DNA of 64,000 nucleotides, taken from NCBI GenBank assembly GCA_050123335.1, contig JASFHH010000001.1, positions 62,001 through 126,000 on the forward strand, in the 5' to 3' direction. Positions within the stretch are counted from its first letter, which is position 1, and each line of letters opens with the position of its first letter. This DNA comes from JASFHF01 sp050123335 (GTDB taxonomy: Bacteria > Pseudomonadota > Gammaproteobacteria > UBA12402). The notes below the pieces were generated by a model that was not told the DNA's origin, did not search any database, and worked only from the letters and a program-made list of their open reading frames with translations. Positions 43,418 to 51,867 of the stretch are shown piece by piece. The translations under genes and the position numbers were made by a program.

Positions 43418-44035
43418 ATGGCACATTCAATACAAGATAAATTTGTGATTGGTTTAACTGGTGGAATAGGCAGTGGTAAGTCTACGGTTGCTAAATTATT
43501 TGCTAAATTGAATGTTGATATTGTTGATGCTGATGAAATAGCGCGGGAAATTGTTCAGCCTCCTTCAGAATTACTGGATAAAATTGTAGTTAAATTTGGC
43601 GAAAAAATTTTGCATGATGACGGTTCATTAAATCGAGCTAAAATGCGTGAAATTATTTTTAATGATTTGCATGCTAAAAAATGGTTGGAAAATTTATTAC
43701 ATCCAATTATTTATCAGCACATGTATCAGCAAATATTAGCAACGAAATCACCTTATTGTATCGTTATTATTCCATTATTAATCGAATCACATATTCCTTA
43801 TCCAATTGATCGCATTTTAGTAGTGGATAGTATAGAAGAACAACAAATTAAGAGAATTATGCAGCGTGATCATACTAGTGAGCAAGCAGTAAAAGATATT
43901 ATAAAAACACAAGCTGCTAGTTCCGAAAGATTAAAAATTGCTGATGATGTAATTGAAAATACTAAGGATGAGAAATATTTGCAGCAACAAGTTGAGATGT
44001 TGCATAAATTATATAGTAGAATCTGTTATGAATAA
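43418..44035 (+). CDS. coaE: Dephospho-CoA kinase
   Basis: 205 residues. GLTGGIGSGKSTVAKLF is the P-loop near residue 13. DADEIAREIVQP binds the substrate. RMKIADDVI-like DDVIEN at the end is usual. Phosphorylates dephospho-CoA in the last step of coenzyme A synthesis. It starts one base after the pilD stop, the conserved pilD-coaE order of gammaproteobacteria. A 120-bp hairpin follows. Confidence 0.92.
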   Translation: MAHSIQDKFVIGLTGGIGSGKSTVAKLFAKLNVDIVDADEIAREIVQPPSELLDKIVVKFGEKILHDDGSLNRAKMREIIFNDLHAKKWLENLLHPIIYQHMYQQILATKSPYCIVIIPLLIESHIPYPIDRILVVDSIEEQQIKRIMQRDHTSEQAVKDIIKTQAASSERLKIADDVIENTKDEKYLQQQVEMLHKLYSRICYE

Positions 44036-44070
44036 GTATTTATTCAGCGTGCCAATATTGAAGTTTACGA

Positions 44071-44190
44071 GAACGCTCAGTAATGCTGTATATTTAAGCG
44101 AAAAATTAATTTTTAAAGCGGAGTTTATATAAATAAATGAGCATTTGAAAATTAATTTTTCGCTTAAAGATGCGGTGTTAATGAGCGTTC
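44071..44190. repeat. Long inverted repeat, GGAGTTTATA-core family (copy 2)
   Basis: Arms 44071-44113 and 44148-44190: the inner 13 positions are perfect, the outer 30 match at 24. Four of the six mismatches would be G-U pairs in RNA of the plus strand. The loop holds GGAGTTTATATAAATAAATGA (44120-44140, split here as GGAGTTTATA + TAAATAAATGA). The right arm includes an ATG (44181) that might be mistaken for the nadC start. Confidence 0.88.
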
Positions 44191-44213
44191 CTAGAAAAAG
44201 AGTGAATAGTTAC

Positions 44214-45107
44214 ATGAATAATTCATGGGAATTGAACAAAATCGATCATGAGTTGATTGGCTTGGCGCTTAAAGAAGATCTTGGTATGCCGTATAAAGAT
44301 GTAACTACGAATACATTATTTAAGCATCAAGAGTTATATAAATCAGCAAAAATCTTTTCCAAGCATGCGGAAGATATAATTGTTGCTGGTTTGCCGATTA
44401 TTGGTGCGCTTTTTGATAAAATGGATGCCGAAGTTAAATTAACTCATCAATTGCAGGATGGTGATATTTTATCTACAGATGATGTTTTGGTAACTCTTGA
44501 AAGTGATATTAATAGTTTATTAATGATCGAAAGAACTTTGTTAAATTTTTTACGCCATTTGTGTGCGATTGCAACTTTAACAAAAAAGTTTGTGAATTTG
44601 GTGAAAGATACCAAATTAAAAATTTTAGACACAAGAAAAACTTCTCCTGGTATGCGTCATTTGGAAAAATATGCTGTACATTGTGGTGGTGGAGTAAATC
44701 ATCGTATGGGTTTATATGATGCATTTATGCTGAAAGATAATCATGTAGATTTTATTGGGGGGCTGCAAAAAGCATTGGCGGCTTTGCCGGATAAACAAGA
44801 TAATCCATTAGAAGTAATTTGTGAAATTAGAAATTTAGATGAGCTGCGTATAGCTTTGGAACATGGGCATAATAAGATCACACGGGTTTTGTTTGATAAC
44901 ATGACGCATAAACAGCTTAAATCATGTGTGGAAATGGTTGAGGGTATTTTTGAAACAGAAGCTTCAGGTAATATCAGTTTGCGTAATATTAAAGATATTG
45001 CACAAACCGGAGTTGATTATGCTTCAATTGGAATGTTAACTTACGCGGCCGGGCAGGTAGATTTATCCATGATAGTGGGTGATGTAGTCGGGCCGGATCT
45101 TTACTAA
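44214..45107 (+). CDS. nadC: Nicotinate-nucleotide pyrophosphorylase (quinolinate phosphoribosyltransferase)
   Basis: 297 residues from ATG 44214. ALKEDLGMPYKDVTT is the conserved N-terminal block, TRKTSPGMRHLEKYAVHCGG near 150 binds quinolinate and PRPP, and LFDNM with ASIGMLTYAA completes the barrel. It converts quinolinate to nicotinate mononucleotide. ATG 44181 is possible but lies inside the hairpin arm, and neither start has a strong ribosome site. The last seven codons form one arm of a 24-base stem. nadB follows, then nadA 2 kb further. Confidence 0.92.
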   Translation: MNNSWELNKIDHELIGLALKEDLGMPYKDVTTNTLFKHQELYKSAKIFSKHAEDIIVAGLPIIGALFDKMDAEVKLTHQLQDGDILSTDDVLVTLESDINSLLMIERTLLNFLRHLCAIATLTKKFVNLVKDTKLKILDTRKTSPGMRHLEKYAVHCGGGVNHRMGLYDAFMLKDNHVDFIGGLQKALAALPDKQDNPLEVICEIRNLDELRIALEHGHNKITRVLFDNMTHKQLKSCVEMVEGIFETEASGNISLRNIKDIAQTGVDYASIGMLTYAAGQVDLSMIVGDVVGPDLY

Positions 45108-45154
45108 TTACAAGTGCCCTGTTTGTTGCTTTGTAATTAGTAAAGACCCGGCCC
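45090..45154. repeat. Long inverted repeat, AGCAACAA-loop family (copy 1), containing the nadC stop
   Basis: Arms 45090-45113 and 45131-45154 match at 23 of 24. The left arm is nadC coding sequence, including the TAA at 45105. On the minus strand the loop reads AGCAACAAACAGGGCAC, nearly the loop of the next hairpin. It may act as a terminator, though no T run follows. Confidence 0.9.
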
Positions 45155-45186
45155 CCTGAGATGTTATTTAAGAATTGCGAAATTTG

Positions 45187-45306
45187 ACGGGACGCGAGCT
45201 ATTACATGGTTGCGAGGTAATAGCTAGATTTTTGGAGGGACGGAGCTTCACATGATTACAAAGCAACAAGCATGGCCTTGTAATTATGTGAAGCTCACGT
45301 CCCGCG
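45187..45306. repeat. Compound inverted repeat, AGCAACAA-loop family (copy 2)
   Basis: An inner element has arms 45237-45261 and 45278-45303 around the loop AGCAACAAGCATGGCC. A smaller stem AGCTATTAC/GTAATAGCT lies at about 45198-45222. An outer arm CGGGACGCGAGCT (45188) can pair with the AGCTCACGTCCCG end, so nested foldings compete. It ends 20 bases before nadB. Confidence 0.85.
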
Positions 45307-45325
45307 TTACTTTAGATGTAAACAA

Positions 45326-46933
45326 ATGACAAAAAATGTTTTATTTTCACAGCAAGGCCAAAGTTCTCAATCTGATGTATTGGTAATCGGTAGTGGAATT
45401 GCGGCGTTAACTTATGTGTTAGAATTATTACGCATTAAACCTGATTGTCGAATTACTTTGATTACTAAAAAAGAATTAGCAGTGTGTAATAGCAGTTATG
45501 CTCAAGGAGGTATTGCAGCAGCGCTTAATGAGCAAAAGTCTCTTGAAAGTCATGTTGCAGATACATTGGCAGCGGGTGATGGGTTATCTGATCCAGAGAT
45601 GGTTAGGCAAATTTTATCTTATGGGCCAGAAGCTATTAAGTTGTTAACTAAATATAATGTTGTTTTTGATCGTGATAATTCAAATTATGATTTAACCAAA
45701 GAAGGTGGCCATAGTGTACGTCGTATATATCGTGTTGGTGATCATACAGGCGAAGCAATTATTGATGCGTTAATACAGCAAGTAACACGATCCGCACAAG
45801 TTAAAATTTTTGAATATCATACGGCAGTTAATTTAATTACGAGTGACAACGAAGTATTAGGCGCTTATGTTTTAGATGAACAGCAGCATAAGATTCATAC
45901 TTTTTTAGCTAATGTAGTAATATTGGCAACCGGTGGTGCGGGAAAAGTTTATCGTTACACCAGCAATTTAGATGTGGCAACAGGTGATGGTGTTGCAATG
46001 GCGTATCGTGTTGGTGCTCGCGTTAGTAATTTAGAATTTTATCAATTTCATCCCACATTATTATATAATCATCAGTTAAATAATTTTTTAATTTCTGAAA
46101 GTCTGCGTGGCGAAGGTGCATATTTATTAAATCCAGACACTGAAACACGTTTTATGCAAAAATATGCGCCGCAAAAAATGGAGTTAGCGACGCGTGATAT
46201 TGTTGCGCGTGCAATTTATAATGAAATTGAGCGAAGCACACAAAAATATGTTTATTTAGATATTAGGCATAAATCACAGAAGTTTTTACAACAGCGTTTT
46301 CCGTATATTTTTGAAACTCTATTAGGTGTTGGAATCAATATGAGTCGGGATTTAATTCCTGTGGTGCCAGCGGCGCATTATCTTTGTGGCGGCGTTTTGA
46401 CTGATGTGAAAGGATGTACCGATATGCAGCGTTTATATGCAATTGGTGAAACTGCATGTACGGGTTTGCATGGTGCTAATCGCTTAGGAAGCAATTCATT
46501 GTTAGAAGGCGTGGTAATGGGGCATTGTGCAGCAGAAGATAGCGTACAGTGGATAGAGAAACCTCTTAAAAGTACAGAAATTTCTAATTGGTGTTCGAAA
46601 TGTGTGACCAATACTCGCCGTGCTAGTCAAATTAATGCGCATTGGCGAGGTTTGCGCGGTGAAATGTCGGCTTATGCTGGAATTGTGCGTACCAAAGAAG
46701 GTTTACAAGATTTGCTTAAATTAATTTTAACGCGGCGCGAAATGGTTGAGACTTATTATTGGAAACATGAAGTAACGCGTGATTTAATTGAATTGCGTAA
46801 TATTCTTTTAGTAGCGGAATTGATGGTGCGTTCTGCGTTAGCGCGAAAAGAAAGTCGTGGTGGTCATTATCGTGAGGATTTTTCGGAGAAATTATCTAAA
46901 ACTCAATCTTCAGTTTTACAAATTTCTTCTTGA
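45326..46933 (+). CDS. nadB: L-aspartate oxidase
   Basis: 535 residues, FAD-dependent oxidation of L-aspartate to iminoaspartate, first step of NAD synthesis. VIGSGIAALTYVLEL near 22 binds FAD. SSYAQGGIAAAL and LATGGAGKVYRYTSN follow, and FHPTLLYN and ELATRDIVARAI carry active-site residues. The C-terminal helical domain (RGEMSAYAGIVRTKEGL) is complete. The start has only a weak ribosome site right after the compound palindrome, so translation may depend on RNA structure. Confidence 0.94.
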   Translation: MTKNVLFSQQGQSSQSDVLVIGSGIAALTYVLELLRIKPDCRITLITKKELAVCNSSYAQGGIAAALNEQKSLESHVADTLAAGDGLSDPEMVRQILSYGPEAIKLLTKYNVVFDRDNSNYDLTKEGGHSVRRIYRVGDHTGEAIIDALIQQVTRSAQVKIFEYHTAVNLITSDNEVLGAYVLDEQQHKIHTFLANVVILATGGAGKVYRYTSNLDVATGDGVAMAYRVGARVSNLEFYQFHPTLLYNHQLNNFLISESLRGEGAYLLNPDTETRFMQKYAPQKMELATRDIVARAIYNEIERSTQKYVYLDIRHKSQKFLQQRFPYIFETLLGVGINMSRDLIPVVPAAHYLCGGVLTDVKGCTDMQRLYAIGETACTGLHGANRLGSNSLLEGVVMGHCAAEDSVQWIEKPLKSTEISNWCSKCVTNTRRASQINAHWRGLRGEMSAYAGIVRTKEGLQDLLKLILTRREMVETYYWKHEVTRDLIELRNILLVAELMVRSALARKESRGGHYREDFSEKLSKTQSSVLQISS

Positions 46934-47009
46934 TTGATATAATTTGAATTATATTTCCTGAATTTGTAAAATGTATTAAAAAATAAAAGTTCAAAAAAAG
47001 GAGAATTTT

Positions 47010-47474
47010 ATGAAAAAATCACAGCATATTTCTTTCGAATGGCAAATGATTGAGCATGTTGTTAATATTGATGTGAAGTCTATTGACGATAAAGAAAAAT
47101 TTTCTAGTGGAAAATTTGAGCGTATGGGGGTTGTAATTTTGGATGATGGTGAAACTACGTTTTTTAAAATTCAGGGTATTATATTTGGAATATTTGATAC
47201 CAAGACAGAATTTACTGATGTTAAAAGTTTAGGATATATAGTTTTTTATTTTAATGATAATTCGAAGATTATTGCAGAAATATCTGGCAGTGAAAAAGTA
47301 ACTTCAACCGACCAACCACGTATATTTACTGGTAAAGGAAAATTTTTAAAAGGTACAGAAAAATTCAAAGGGATTAAAGGATCATTTACGTTTGAAGGAA
47401 GTTATGTAGATTCATCCCTTGATAAATCCGAACAATTTTCGCGTACGAAATTAATTGGTGAATATATTTTGTGA
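47010..47474 (+). CDS. Hypothetical protein with a predicted beta-barrel, calycin/dirigent-like pattern
   Basis: 154 residues, mostly alternating strands. The C-terminal GKFLKGTEKFKGIKGSFTFE is reminiscent of allene oxide cyclase/dirigent-type barrels, in which a GSGKF...GxG block precedes a barrel strand. The resemblance is by pattern only. No signal peptide. AAGGAGA precedes ATG 47010, and TATAAT lies near 46938. It stands alone between nadB and a convergent transporter. Confidence 0.6.
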   Translation: MKKSQHISFEWQMIEHVVNIDVKSIDDKEKFSSGKFERMGVVILDDGETTFFKIQGIIFGIFDTKTEFTDVKSLGYIVFYFNDNSKIIAEISGSEKVTSTDQPRIFTGKGKFLKGTEKFKGIKGSFTFEGSYVDSSLDKSEQFSRTKLIGEYIL

Positions 47475-47507
47475 TTACGAATAGATGATAGATAATTGGT
47501 GCAAACT

Positions 47508-48785
47508 TCAATGTTGTGTGTTATTTTGGTGTTGTCCATAACTTTCTTTTAAAAATATAACTGCAATTAAACCAACGATAAGACATCCTGGCAGAGTTAG
47601 CATTGCAAGTTTATAATCGTGTGTACTGTAATATGGTACGTTATTTATAACAACTTTGTTGTGACTTAGGTCGAGAAATAGTCCAATGATTGGTTGTAAA
47701 GCTGAGCCAATTAAAATTGAAAACATGTTGGTAAAAGCAATCGCAGTAGCTATGGTTTTTGATGGGCTGATTTCTTTAGCGATTGCATAAGCAGTGGCGG
47801 TTCCAGCGTTACAAAAGCCATAATAAAATAATAAAACAAACATAGTTGGGATTGAAATATTAGGTAGATATAAAATTAGCAACATAAATAATAAGCTAGA
47901 TATCAATGTAAATATTATTATTGGTTTGCGAAGTTGGAAGAAATCTGATGCCCATCCGATAATTGGTCCGCCTATAGCCCATCCAATAAAAATTACACTT
48001 ACTGCGTTTGCGGCGATTGCAAGATGCCAATTGTTTACGCGATGAAGATATGATGGCCCCCATAATTCAGCAAAAGCCCCAGTTGGGGCATACATACAGC
48101 CAATGATTAAGGCGTTTAACCAAAGTTGTGGGTTTTTTAATAATATTTTAAAGTCATTAAAGATGGAGGTTTCTATTTTTGGTATGGCTCCTTCTGTAAC
48201 TGTTTTTGTAATTTTGCGATCACGCAGAATAATACCGATAAGTAAAGCTAGCAATAATAATATTCCGCCAATTATCCAAATAGTTTGGCGCCAACCAAGT
48301 GTTATGACTACAAGGGATAACGGGCCAACGCCAAGGGCGGCGCCAAGCATACCTAAGGCTTGTGTTGAGCTTGCCAAAACGCCAAAACGTGAAGGAGCAA
48401 ACCACATTCCAGCAATTTTTAATGTACCCACAAAAGCAAATGCTGATCCTACTCCGAGTAAAAAACGGAAAACTTCAGCAGCAATGATGGAATCAGTGCA
48501 GGCAAATAATATACAGCTAATTCCGCATAAAAATGTAGCGAAGGTTAATAATAAGCGAGTTCTGCAAAAATCAAATAATGCTCCGACTGGTAGCTGCATG
48601 CCAATATATGCATAATATAAAAATGCGGATAAAGTACCAATGCTAAATGCGCTTACCTGGAAATGACGCATTAAATCATTGACCATCACGCTTGGAGCGA
48701 CGCGCGCAAAATACGTTACAAGAAAGAATCCTGCTGCGAGTAACCACATGATCCAGCTTTTAAAGCCGTTTTCGGATTTTTGCAT
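47508..48785 (-). CDS. Major facilitator superfamily transporter
   Basis: 425 residues with about 12 helices. It has RVAPSVMVNDLM after helix 1 and LFDFCRTRLLLT as loop 2-3. It is a clear paralogue of the MFS protein at 1817-3073, and likewise resembles carriers enriched in Legionella and Coxiella. Substrate unknown. Upstream DNA (48786-48941) must hold divergent promoters for it and nadA. Confidence 0.85.
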   Translation of the reverse strand: MQKSENGFKSWIMWLLAAGFFLVTYFARVAPSVMVNDLMRHFQVSAFSIGTLSAFLYYAYIGMQLPVGALFDFCRTRLLLTFATFLCGISCILFACTDSIIAAEVFRFLLGVGSAFAFVGTLKIAGMWFAPSRFGVLASSTQALGMLGAALGVGPLSLVVITLGWRQTIWIIGGILLLLALLIGIILRDRKITKTVTEGAIPKIETSIFNDFKILLKNPQLWLNALIIGCMYAPTGAFAELWGPSYLHRVNNWHLAIAANAVSVIFIGWAIGGPIIGWASDFFQLRKPIIIFTLISSLLFMLLILYLPNISIPTMFVLLFYYGFCNAGTATAYAIAKEISPSKTIATAIAFTNMFSILIGSALQPIIGLFLDLSHNKVVINNVPYYSTHDYKLAMLTLPGCLIVGLIAVIFLKESYGQHQNNTQH

Positions 48786-48941
48786 AATGTATTGATGTTA
48801 TATTAATTTTTTAGTTTTGCAAGGTGGTATTGGCACGAAACCCACATGTTTTTGTACAATTTTTTACCAATAGTTATGATGTGTCGCTTTCATTCAATAA
48901 GCATATAATGATATAATATGCGCAAAATATAAGGACTTACT

Positions 48942-50390
48942 ATGTTACAGAAATTCAAACTAACCAAGACCACTTTTCCTAAAACAGGGATGGTTTTAAA
49001 TCCTGATATGGATGTTTGTCAGACTGATTATCCGCTTGATTGGTATCAGGAAGAATTTATTCCTTATGCTGAAGAATATTTAGCACTGCCTGATCGTAAG
49101 CCTAAAACAATTATCAATTGGATGAAAAAATATGTTAATCCGGCGATAGATTATTTTGGTGATAAATTATTGTTGTTAGCGCATTATTATATGGGTGGTG
49201 AAATTGTAAAATTGGTTGAAATTTTTGGCGGGCAGGTGGGCGATTCGTATCAATTAGCTTTGATGGCAATGCGACATCCAGAAAAGAAGTTGATTGTTGA
49301 ATCTGCGGTGCATTTTATGGCGGAAACCATTTCGATTTTAGCCAATCCTGATCAGCGAGTTTTTATTACTAATCCCAAAGCTGGTTGCACTATGGAACTT
49401 AATGCTAAGGATTATATGGTTGAGCCGGCATTAAATGATTTAGTTGAGCGTTACGGTAGAAATAATATTTTGCCTATTTGTTACGTGAATACTTCCGGTA
49501 GAATTAAAGCTTTAACCGGCGAATTTGGCGGCGCGACTTGTACCAGTTCAAATGTAAAAAAGATCTTTGAATGGGCATTAAAACAAAATAAGAAAATCTT
49601 ATTTATTCCTGATCAACATATGGGAGAAAATGTTGCGGGATGGCTTGATATTCCGTCGGAAAAAATTGCTTATTGGCCTGGCGGAGAAGAAGGTGCAAAT
49701 TATGATTTGTTTAGACAGGATGAAAAAACTTTAAAGCGTTTTGATGAATCGCAATTGGTTTTGTTTTGCAGTTTTTGTGGTGTGCATACTTATTTTGAGC
49801 CGGAAATGGTAGATTATTGGCATGAAAAAAAATTCACCGTATTAGTTCATCCGGAATGCAAAAAAGTTACTGCTGATAGAGCAGATGGCGCTGGTTCGAC
49901 TGCGTATTTGTGGCAAAAAGTTATTAATGATGAATTTAAAACTAAGCATTATGCAGTAGGTACTGAAAATCACATGGTGCAGAATTTAAAAGAAGCAGCT
50001 GCTGCAAAAGGAATTACTGTGGTTAATTTGGCGGATGCACTTTTTCCCGATGGGGGTTCCCAGGGGGAGAATCGGGATTCTCCCCCTGGGTCGCCGAGCG
50101 CGAATTTACTTCGCGCCGGCGATAAATTAAAGGAACGAGTTTCGCAGAAACTCGTGAAAGGTTTGGGTTGTGGTTGTGCGACAATGTCACGTAACGATCC
50201 ACCACATTTGGTGGCAACGTTAGATTTATTACGTCAAGGTCGTGCGCCGGATTATAATGAAGTAAAAGCAGGCGATGTTATTGCTGATTTTTCTGGAACA
50301 CGTTTGCGTTTAGATGAAGCCGGACAAAAATGGGTGATTGAGAATGCCCGAATCGCCTTGGAGAATATGATTAAAATTACAGAGAGTTAA
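48942..50390 (+). CDS. nadA: Quinolinate synthase
   Basis: 482 codons. It condenses iminoaspartate and dihydroxyacetone phosphate using a [4Fe-4S] cluster. Cluster and active-site regions include LLLAHYYMGGEIVKL, ICYVNTSGRIKA (Cys), FCSFCGVH, LVHPECKK (Cys) and GLGCGCATMSRNDPPHLV (Cys). Between ITVVNLADALFPDG and KGLGCGC about 33 codons come from three consecutive palindromes (50059-50155), still in frame. The insert precedes the last cluster cysteine. The enzyme may therefore carry an extra surface loop, unless it is impaired. The N-terminal 75 residues exceed the E. coli form. ACTT-AAGGA precedes the ATG. Confidence 0.92.
   Translation: MLQKFKLTKTTFPKTGMVLNPDMDVCQTDYPLDWYQEEFIPYAEEYLALPDRKPKTIINWMKKYVNPAIDYFGDKLLLLAHYYMGGEIVKLVEIFGGQVGDSYQLALMAMRHPEKKLIVESAVHFMAETISILANPDQRVFITNPKAGCTMELNAKDYMVEPALNDLVERYGRNNILPICYVNTSGRIKALTGEFGGATCTSSNVKKIFEWALKQNKKILFIPDQHMGENVAGWLDIPSEKIAYWPGGEEGANYDLFRQDEKTLKRFDESQLVLFCSFCGVHTYFEPEMVDYWHEKKFTVLVHPECKKVTADRADGAGSTAYLWQKVINDEFKTKHYAVGTENHMVQNLKEAAAAKGITVVNLADALFPDGGSQGENRDSPPGSPSANLLRAGDKLKERVSQKLVKGLGCGCATMSRNDPPHLVATLDLLRQGRAPDYNEVKAGDVIADFSGTRLRLDEAGQKWVIENARIALENMIKITES
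50059..50155. repeat. Three tandem palindromes inside the nadA coding region
   Basis: CCCAGGGGGAGAATC with its perfect complement (50059-50073, 50076-50090). CGCCGAGCGCGAA / TTCGCGCCGGCG (50092-50121). ACGAGTTTC-GCA-GAAACTCGT (50135-50155), the last from the GAGTTTCGC family also seen at 27450 and 34938. The reading frame is kept. All are GC-richer than nadA. Confidence 0.9.
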
Positions 50391-50400
50391 TATTTGAGCT

Positions 50401-50476
50401 TGTCATCCCGGATCCAGTCAGTTGATCCGGGATCCAGGCTGTTATTTTCTGGATTCCCGCTTGCGCGGGAATGACA
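50401..50476. repeat. TGTCATCCCG palindromic repeat between nadA and the HD gene
   Basis: TGTCATCCCGGATCCAG at the left and CTGGATTCCCGCTTGCGCGG...ATGACA at the right form an imperfect palindrome around a second stem (GGATC...GATCC). It shares its ends with the pilC palindrome. Its open frame would add 23 residues to the next gene, which I do not believe are translated. Confidence 0.85.
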
Positions 50477-50490
50477 GATTAGGGAAATTA

Positions 50491-51867
50491 ATGCAAAACA
50501 ACATCTTCCACATCATTAAAGATCCCGTTCACGGTGTAATGCAATTTACTACCGAAGAAGATAACTGGATTAAACCTTTTATCAGCAGTGCTAATTTTCA
50601 GCGGCAGCGCAATATTAAACAATTGGGCTTAACTGACTGGATTTTTCCTGGTGCGGTTCACACGCGATTTAATCACGGTCTTGGTTGTTGTTATATTGCA
50701 AGCCAAATTGTAAATAAATTGGGTTTGAGTAGAAGTGAACGGCAACTAGTTATTTTAGCATGCTTATTGCATGATATTGGACATGGTCCTTTTTCGCATA
50801 CTTTTGAAGATGTGTTTTTTCAGCGCGCCATCCAGCACGAAATGTGGACTCCAATGTTTTTGGAAGATTTTGCCAGTGTTGATTTCTTAACGAAATTTAA
50901 TACCTTAAATCCACAATCTAAATTAGATCAGACAAAAATTAATAAAATTCAGAATCTTATTATGCATCGTGAATCTGATAATTATTTATTATCAGATATT
51001 GTTTCATCACAACTTGATGCGGATCGCTTGGATTATTTGTTGCGTGATAGTCATTTTTGTGGAGTGACTTATGGTGAATATGATTTTCGTTGGTTATTAC
51101 ATTGTTTAATTCCAATTGAACAAAATGGAGTGAAGCGTTTAGGTATTACGCATAAAGGTGTTGGAGTGGTAGAGCAATATTTAATGGCGCGGCGTTTAAT
51201 GATTCGTAATGTTTATCAAAATGGTAAAAAACATGGAGTTGAGTATTTATTAAAAGAATTTTTACATCATTTGGCTAATGATGTTGCACATCAGGAAAAA
51301 TTTTTGAAATTAGAGGGTTATAATTCATTGGTACATTTTTTGCAAAATGTGAATCATTTTAATCAACATGCCAATAAAACCAAAAATTTGGAACCAGTTG
51401 TAAATAGTTTTTTGCATGAAAATTATAAGCTGTACAAAGAATTATGTGATTATGATATTTTGGCAATGATTCGTTATTTAGCCGGCTTGGATAGCGATCA
51501 TGCAACTATTTTATTGGCAAAACGCTTGCAGCATAGAATTTTACCAAAAATTTTATACGTGCATGAGAAACATGTTAAACATGCAGATGCAATAGTTAAA
51601 GAATTCAAACAGCATAATCGCAAAGCAATTGATGATTGGCAAATAGCTTTATTGAAATTACCGCATTTATCTTATGCTGTTAATAAAGATCCTATTTTGG
51701 TGCGGGATTTTTCAGGTACAGCTAATTATTTGCATGATAATTCGATGATGATTAGTGCAATATCAGATAAGTATGAAAGTGCTTATTTAGTAGTGATTGA
51801 TGCGGAGATTATTAACAGAACGCAAGTTGTGGATTTGATAGAGCGATTAAGGAGAGAAATTAAATGA
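50491..51867 (+). CDS. HD-superfamily phosphohydrolase (SAMHD1/dNTPase-like, COG1078)
   Basis: 458 residues. Metal ligands follow the HD pattern: His in VHTRFNHGLG near residue 55, HD in ACLLHDIGHGPFSH near 91, and Asp in SSQLDADRLDYLLRDS near 173. IIKDPVHGVMQFT is the typical N-terminus. The relatives hydrolyse dNTPs or other nucleotides. ATG 50491 with AGGGAAA is chosen; the longer frame (50422) begins inside the palindromic repeat. Its stop overlaps glmU. Confidence 0.88.
   Translation: MQNNIFHIIKDPVHGVMQFTTEEDNWIKPFISSANFQRQRNIKQLGLTDWIFPGAVHTRFNHGLGCCYIASQIVNKLGLSRSERQLVILACLLHDIGHGPFSHTFEDVFFQRAIQHEMWTPMFLEDFASVDFLTKFNTLNPQSKLDQTKINKIQNLIMHRESDNYLLSDIVSSQLDADRLDYLLRDSHFCGVTYGEYDFRWLLHCLIPIEQNGVKRLGITHKGVGVVEQYLMARRLMIRNVYQNGKKHGVEYLLKEFLHHLANDVAHQEKFLKLEGYNSLVHFLQNVNHFNQHANKTKNLEPVVNSFLHENYKLYKELCDYDILAMIRYLAGLDSDHATILLAKRLQHRILPKILYVHEKHVKHADAIVKEFKQHNRKAIDDWQIALLKLPHLSYAVNKDPILVRDFSGTANYLHDNSMMISAISDKYESAYLVVIDAEIINRTQVVDLIERLRREIK

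Noticed and set aside
44181..44213. Upstream nadC start
   Set aside because: The codon lies in the right arm of the hairpin and has no ribosome site; ATG 44214 fits the family length. Not fully excluded.
50422..50490. N-terminal extension of the HD protein
   Set aside because: Encoded by the palindromic repeat; ATG 50491 has its own ribosome site.
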